A DNA stretch of 64,000 nt from Spirodela intermedia (lineage: Eukaryota; Streptophyta; Magnoliopsida; Alismatales; Araceae), in the NCBI GenBank assembly GCA_902729315.2, contig LR746270.1:193501-257500 (forward strand). The letters are read 5' to 3'. The notes beneath the pieces were generated by a model. It worked only from the letters and a program-made list of their open reading frames with translations. It was not told where the DNA came from and made no database searches. The position numbers and the translations under genes were made by a program. Below are positions 58,475 through 64,000 of the stretch, piece by piece (position 1 is the first letter of the stretch; each line of letters begins with the position of its first letter).

Positions 58475-59186
58475 TAGGACGGGGCGAGAACTCTCTGTAC
58501 TTGATCAATGAAACTCAAGTCCCAAGATGGGATAGTCGAACCGATCTAATAAGAAGGTTTGGACCCTAGACTCTAGGTTTGACCACGTAACCTAAGCATA
58601 GGCAGGCATACCAATATGCGTGATCATCTCAGGACAACTCAGGGAAACACTCGACGATGGTGAGTAAGAGGCCCTCTCAATCCACATCTAGACAGACAGT
58701 AGAACTGTCGTCATGAAGTAGCCTAGGGCTGCAACTTATGAACTATGATGAGTCTGGTGCAACGTCAAAAGTCACGATCCGATAACTTATCCTATCCTAT
58801 CTACATGCTCTTGAAGGCGGTAGAGACGAGCCGAGAAAACCCTTCGAAAGATAATTAAACTTAAGTAAGAAGGCGTACGAAGCTAACCTTCAGGGCTGCG
58901 TAGCCCGGTGGGTCGTGACGGAGCAAAAATCCGACAAAGGCAGGGACGTCCGGTGAAGAGCGATGCTGGTTGAGAGTCACGGAAGTCGTCATCTTAGGGT
59001 GTGGCACAAGCAGCATGGGCGTGGGCCTGTAGGTGGGCCAAAGGGCATGCTAGCAAGTGTGGGCCCACTGGTGGGCCAAAAGGGCATGCTAGCGGGTGCG
59101 CATGGCAAGTCGCGTGGCATGCCCTAGGGCACGCAGGCAGTGGCGCCGGGTGGGCGTGCGGGCTGCAAGCCGGCACGCGGTGGCAG

Positions 59187-59332
59187 CGCTTTGGCAGGAA
59201 GGCCGAGCGTCTGCGGCGCTTTGGCAGGATTGCCAAGCATTAGTGGCGCTTCGGCGAGAATGCCGAGCATCGACGTTCGGCGAGAAGGCCGAGCATCAGC
59301 AGCGCTTCGGCGAGAATGCCGAGCGTCAGCGG
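59187..59332. repeat. GC-rich 30-bp repeat, 5 units
   Basis: Units of 27-30 bp with core cgcttcggcgagaatgccga start near 59187, 59217, 59247, 59274 and 59303. Confidence 0.85.
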
Positions 59333-60637
59333 TTGGGGTAGAAACCCAATTGTCACCGGAAGGATCAGCCTCTCTGGTAGTGCCGAGAAGTAGAGCAAAG
59401 AGGAGACGATCCGACCAATGATACTAGGGAGGGTTGAGCTCTCCTGGTCTAAGTGGCATCAGAAACGGCGCGACGGCAGTGAAGCATCAGGAAACTCTAG
59501 GGGGGGCCTGTGCAGAGCTTGGACTGGTTCTAGCTCGTCAGCACGGCTGTAGGGTCTCTTCTGACGTCGGCGGCAAGTCAGCGTTCGTCGGCAAACGGCC
59601 ACTGATTGGGCAGAGCGGTGGAGGGCGGCTCCGGTGAGTTTATGGTGGGGTTCTAGAGGAAAAGGCGGCAGTCGAACCAAGAGTCGAGAGACTCTAATGG
59701 TGTGCTCGGTGATGGCTCGTAGCGGGGTGAAGTGAGCCCCTTTCATCACGACGGTGTGACAAGGTTCCTGTAGAGGCGGAGGAGACACTCAATCAACAAT
59801 TAGATTTCTCTATCTTCTAGGATCGACATCTAATAATCTAGAAGGGGTTTCAAGCCCAAATTTTGTGGGCATGATCTTCAAGAAGCTTATGAAAATGAAG
59901 GAGATGAGCTAGAGGTATTTTGAGAAAGAGCCAAAGATATTTTGGGAAACTTTATTGCTTATATGTATTCTCTTCACCCACTTTTCTTTTCACCTTTTTG
60001 GAAGGAGCCCCAATAGTGGTTAGATGGAGTGAAACAACTTCTATTCTAAAGATTCATTCTTCTTTCCCTTTTATGTAATCTTGAGTAATCAAGAGAGGCC
60101 TTGAGGGCAAAGTTGAGTGTTGAGGATTGAGTTACAAGGAGTAAAGTGCTGGAGATCAACCTATCAGAGGAAACCATCTAACTTTGGCGACAAGAAAAGG
60201 CCTAGGTTGAGCAATCTTCTTATTTGTGCTTATTTGTTTCCTTTCCTTCTTCCTCAGGGTGAAACCTAGGGTTTTAGATAGGTTCTTAGTAGTTACATTA
60301 TTTCTTGTAAATCTCGACCACTCTTTCTCATTAAAATACTTTCAAAACTTCTTTCTACAAACCCCTAGGCCAACCCTAATCTAGGGTTTCCTTCATTACA
60401 TCCCATTTCACCCATATTTCTCATCTCTCGATCATCTCTCATCTATCTTTCTCTTTTCTATTTTCTAACCTATTTCTTCTCATTACTTAATATTTTTTAA
60501 GATCATTAGTTTTTCTCCTTGTGGTTCGACCCTTATCTTACCCTCTCTGCTCATTAGATTGATTAGGATATTGAAAATATAAATAGTTTTATATAACCTC
60601 ACTTAGGACTTAGGACATCCTAAGTCTAGAGTTATCA

Positions 60638-61018
60638 CCTACGAGCTTTAACCTTCCCCATGCCTCTTGGTACACTTGGTCTTTCATGTTTCTCTGTTGA
60701 ACACCTACCATGTAGACATGGATGGCTAGAGTGGAACTGGCCACACCAGCCCCCACTGGGGATCCAAGACATTACTCTAACATAGCAACCACATCTTGGA
60801 TTGTTAGGTGGTTGACAAAGGTGGGTGTGTGGGAGAAGGACATAGACTTCCCCTATGCCCACCATAACACCTTTCACCTTATTCAATGGGCAAGACAACC
60901 ACAGGAGGTGGCTACATGGGAGAAGGACATAGACTTGTGGTAATTTGAGAACCTAATCTAAGCTTATCAGTATAGACAATATCTAACAAGGATGTCAGAT
61001 CCCACAAGAGGGGGAGAA
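60638..61018 (+). pseudogene. Chromovirus D integrase end and chromodomain
   Basis: LVFHVSLLNTYHVDM (integrase C-terminal motif) is followed by a chromodomain remnant: SWIVRWLTK, then FHLIQWARQPQEVATWEKDIDLW near 60870-60940. VWEKDIDFP and TWEKDIDLW look like a small internal duplication. The frame ends before a polypurine tract (acaagagggggagaa, 61004-61018). Confidence 0.8.
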
Positions 61019-61841
61019 TGTTGCTAGGGTTCACCTATAGTAACCAACCCTGATATCAGCACCATGATACACACTAGCATGACACTAGTGTGCTCCAACA
61101 GGTCACTAGTGCTCTCCGACATGACATTGGTTCACTTTGGCAAGATGGCCACATGTGATGACATGATGCCCACACACACAACAACATGGCACCTGTGCGC
61201 ACCAGCACAATGCCCACATAATGCGGCACAACACCTGCACATGGCGACACAACATCTGCATGCACTAGCACAACAACTGTGTGCACCAGCATGGCGCCTG
61301 CACGTGATAGCACGATACCACTCTGATGTGGCGATCCAAGGCCACGAGGGCAGCGGATGATGTCACAAGCATGACATCATCTAAAGGAGAAACATAGGAT
61401 TTGCTTTGGAGTCATCTTCTAGGATTTTATCTCAATTATGGTATGTTCTAAACTGATTATAGATCCCAACTTTAGACTAGGCTTTAAGCAAGTCCTAAAT
61501 CACAGCCCATCTTACTGATATGTCTCACATCAATGTGGATCTATATTTTAGTTCAGCATTGACAACAACACGTTGCTCAATTTCCTAGTCAAATTACTGG
61601 TATCCTTGGGTTTGGATTGTCAAATTACATTTTAATTTATTCTGTTAACTTTCGAAAAAAAGTTGGAGTTATTTCTCATCAATATCATTAACAATGAACT
61701 TACATCTTATTCACATGATTTCACATGAAAGTTATAGAAACATGCGGAAGAAGATTACACATGAATGGATATCAATACACTAGCATCCCATTATTATATG
61801 AATTGAATTCGAAGTATTTTTAGATACTATGGCTAGGCTAC
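61019..61841 (+). mobile_element. 3' LTR start of chromovirus D
   Basis: Begins TGTTGCTAGGG directly after the polypurine tract. It includes imperfect repeats of about 26 bp (gcgcaccagcacaa-like, 61170-61320). Its full length is unknown because an LTR-A copy follows. Confidence 0.65.
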
Positions 61842-63758
61842 TTATAAGTTTTTATTATTATGAGTTAATAATTAATAAATAATATAGTTTAAACCTTAAC
61901 TCATAATAAATAAACTTATATTTGCGTTAAATTGTGAAAAGTAGTTTTAAGTTGATTAATATGAATTTTTGGTTAGTTATATGATTTTATATGAATTTAG
62001 ATAATTTTTATAGTCTTATTTTTGAGATAAATGAAGAAAATAATATTAAAATAAAAATATAGAACAAGGGGGGGACCCACCAGCCAACCAAGCTCACAAG
62101 TAGGTCAGAAGCATAGTCAAGGGGAGCTGCAAGTAAGGGCTTGAGTAGTTATGGACTGATGAGGACACATGTGTACCACTCCTCATCCACGTCACTAATG
62201 GTTAGTTGGCCGTAGGGCAAAGAGTAATTGTATATGTGAAAAAGAGACTTATTACTTCTAAAATTAATATTCCTATATATTCATCTAAAACTTCAGCGTA
62301 CAATCAATGTGGGACTAAACTCACATCACACCTTCTCCAAAATAGTTTTATTTATTTTAATATTTAAAAGACCCCTTAATTATAATAGAGATATACCATG
62401 ATGATGTCAGTTTATAAGGGTATTAGAGTACTTATTTCAACCTCTCTCATGTAGGTGGGCAATCGATGTGAGTTTAAATCCTATTAGAGCCAAAATTCAT
62501 ATTTTTATCTGATTAAATCATGACTTTTCAATAGATTGCCGATGAAGAATTAAGTCGCCAAAATCACTTGATTATCGGTGAAAATCTCATTAACATAATT
62601 CACAAAATATATTATTATTAAAATTACTAAATATTTCATGATAAAAAGATCATGAATCTATCAAGTAAAACATTTTTGATTGATTGACGAACAAACCATC
62701 ATCAGAAAGAAGATGATCTGTTGTGAGACGAGTCACCACCTCTAGAGAGCATATCAAATGCAATGAAGAGTCTTCTCTTGCTGTGTAGACTTATAGATGA
62801 AACTTTCTGACACGCGCCCTACTTCTATCCAGCTCTTCTCTATCAAGTGACAGCTGTCAAAGAGCCGTAAAGTTACCATTTTTTGTTCTACTAGGTGACA
62901 ACCACTAAAGATAATTTGACAACCCATTTCATTGATCTTTAGATTTTGTAAGAAGATCTAGAGATTGCCCACATCATCCTTGTCCAAGGAGAGCCTTTGA
63001 GGCTATAGACACTGCACAACAGTCTTCTTGAACGTTTAGGATTCCACTATATCGCCGACATATTATTATTGCGACGTCAAAACTCTATTTTATTATTATT
63101 TAATTAGCTTAACTTCCACCATCATTTTGTAGACTTCTCTAATAAATACTCCAGTCCTTCATGTCCAAGGAGAGCCTTTGAGACTGTAGACATTGTTCGA
63201 TGACCCTCCCAAACACATAGAATTATGACGATCATTGTTGCGAGGCTAGAACTATGTCTTTCTTGCTTTCAACTTAATTTTCACTTGATTTAGTGATAGT
63301 TTGTGTTATTTAAATTTACCAAACTATTCTCCATTCAATTATAATTCTTTTGACTTTTATAGATCTTAATTTGATTAATTAAATCATCTATAATTACTTA
63401 TGTAAAAATTACCAAACAAAACTATGTTTTCACTTAATTTGCGTTCATCTAATGCTGACATCATCCTGACATCTGCACCCTTATTTTTCTTTTTTACAAA
63501 TCTTAAATATACTTTATTTCGATTTATTAGTATAAAATTTATTAAAAAATATATTTTTTAAAGAAAATTTTAAAAAATTACCTGATATTATATTACGTCC
63601 CTATGATCAACCTAAAAAATTTGTACTATTTTTAGAACTTTTATTAAATTATAATTGATATATTTGTTCAAAAATACTTCTAAATATTAAAAAATAACTA
63701 CTTTTTAGTTTTATAATTTTTAAATTTGTGTTTGCTATACAATGACTAAGTGACATCA
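61842..63758 (+). mobile_element. LTR-A2-like LTR, sense plus
   Basis: From TTATAAGTTTT to GTGACATCA, the reverse complement order of the other copies. It has an internal duplication (two copies of tccaaggagagcctttgag, near 62984 and 63160) like LTR-A2. Flanks GCTAC and ACACT do not match, so a target duplication is not shown. Confidence 0.8.
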
Positions 63759-64000
63759 ACACTTTCTAAGGCAAATCATCAAACACCTAGTGGGCATTAG
63801 TTGGGGGCTCAGCTAGGCTTAGCAACATGGGCACAAACAGGGTTTGGAAGAGGGGGCATGGCCAAGCGGCAGGGTGCTCAAGTGAGTGCCCTTGGTCAAG
63901 CACAATGGCAAGCTTTGAGGGTCAAGTGCAGTGGCGTGTGGGTGGGCACGCAATGTGCACGTAGAGGTGCTGTAATGGCCATGTGACAGGCACAAGGCAG
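63759..64000. other. Unassigned end of window
   Basis: G-rich, low-complexity sequence, possibly more of the D LTR. No gene recognised. Confidence 0.4.

Larger units (their letters stand above)
57786..60637 (+). mobile_element. Solo LTR-G (2852 bp) in D integrase
   Basis: TGATAATATGC to GAGTTATCA, flanked by CCTAT (57781-57785) and CCTAC (60638-60642). The end (ggttcgacccttatcttacc, then cctaagtctag) is typical of a plant gypsy LTR. It contains two 30-bp minisatellites and a GC-rich middle. Excision in silico with one duplication restores the D frame at SPYEL. Orientation is taken from the LTR-like ends and is tentative. Confidence 0.85.

Noticed and set aside
58141-58518. 125-aa Thr/Lys-rich minus-strand ORF
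   Set aside because: Translation of the 30-bp minisatellite inside LTR-G.
58994-59421. Overlapping GC-rich ORFs on both strands
   Set aside because: Low-complexity, inside LTR-G, mutually overlapping and without domains.

Overview
The window is plant nuclear DNA: GT-AG introns in patatin-type phospholipase genes, a relic of a plant mitochondrial complex I subunit gene, and dense nests of Ty3/gypsy and Ty1/copia LTR retrotransposons. The GC-rich third positions of the gene exons would suit a monocot, but that is only a hint. No tRNA, rRNA or CRISPR array was seen.

Layout. 1-2892: an LTR fragment, a broken NDUFB3-like gene, and a tandem repeat of about 665 bp that duplicates the last exon of the neighbouring gene. 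2893-19669 (block 1) and 25498-36620 (block 2) are two copies of one segment: a complete 7-exon patatin-like gene (3094-5317 and 25700-27923, both minus), its upstream region, an old LTR carrying a 48-bp minisatellite, and a decayed chromovirus gag. The spacer 19670-25497 holds further partial copies of the retroelement part. From 36691 to the end the window is a retrotransposon nest.

Element names used here. LTR-A: an Athila-like family. Its one copy with an internal region (9007-16428, minus) carries a single intact 838-aa gag ORF and no pol, so it looks like a TR-GAG type non-autonomous element. Four further complete solo copies keep recognisable 5-bp target duplications (TSDs), as does an older one in the C protease region. 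LTR-A2: an older variant of A. LTR-B: a related family with its own decayed gag element (45458-51555). C and D: two decayed chromoviruses. F: a decayed copia on the minus strand. G: a 2.85-kb solo LTR.

The insertion order can be read from the target duplications. Copia F was split by LTR-A (43501-45146) and by element B2, and B2 was itself hit by LTR-A (45680-47312). Chromovirus D was split by LTR-A (55783-57422) and by LTR-G (57786-60637). In block 2 an old LTR-A in the C protease was hit by a young LTR-A (33991-35609); block 1 keeps the empty site.

Most notable: LTR-A and LTR-B both carry, antisense to the element, a plant snRNA-type upstream element 25 nt from a TATA box. In LTR-A this is followed by a GC-rich stretch of about 185 nt ending at an oligo-T. 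It is a candidate embedded small-RNA gene, and it is inference only.
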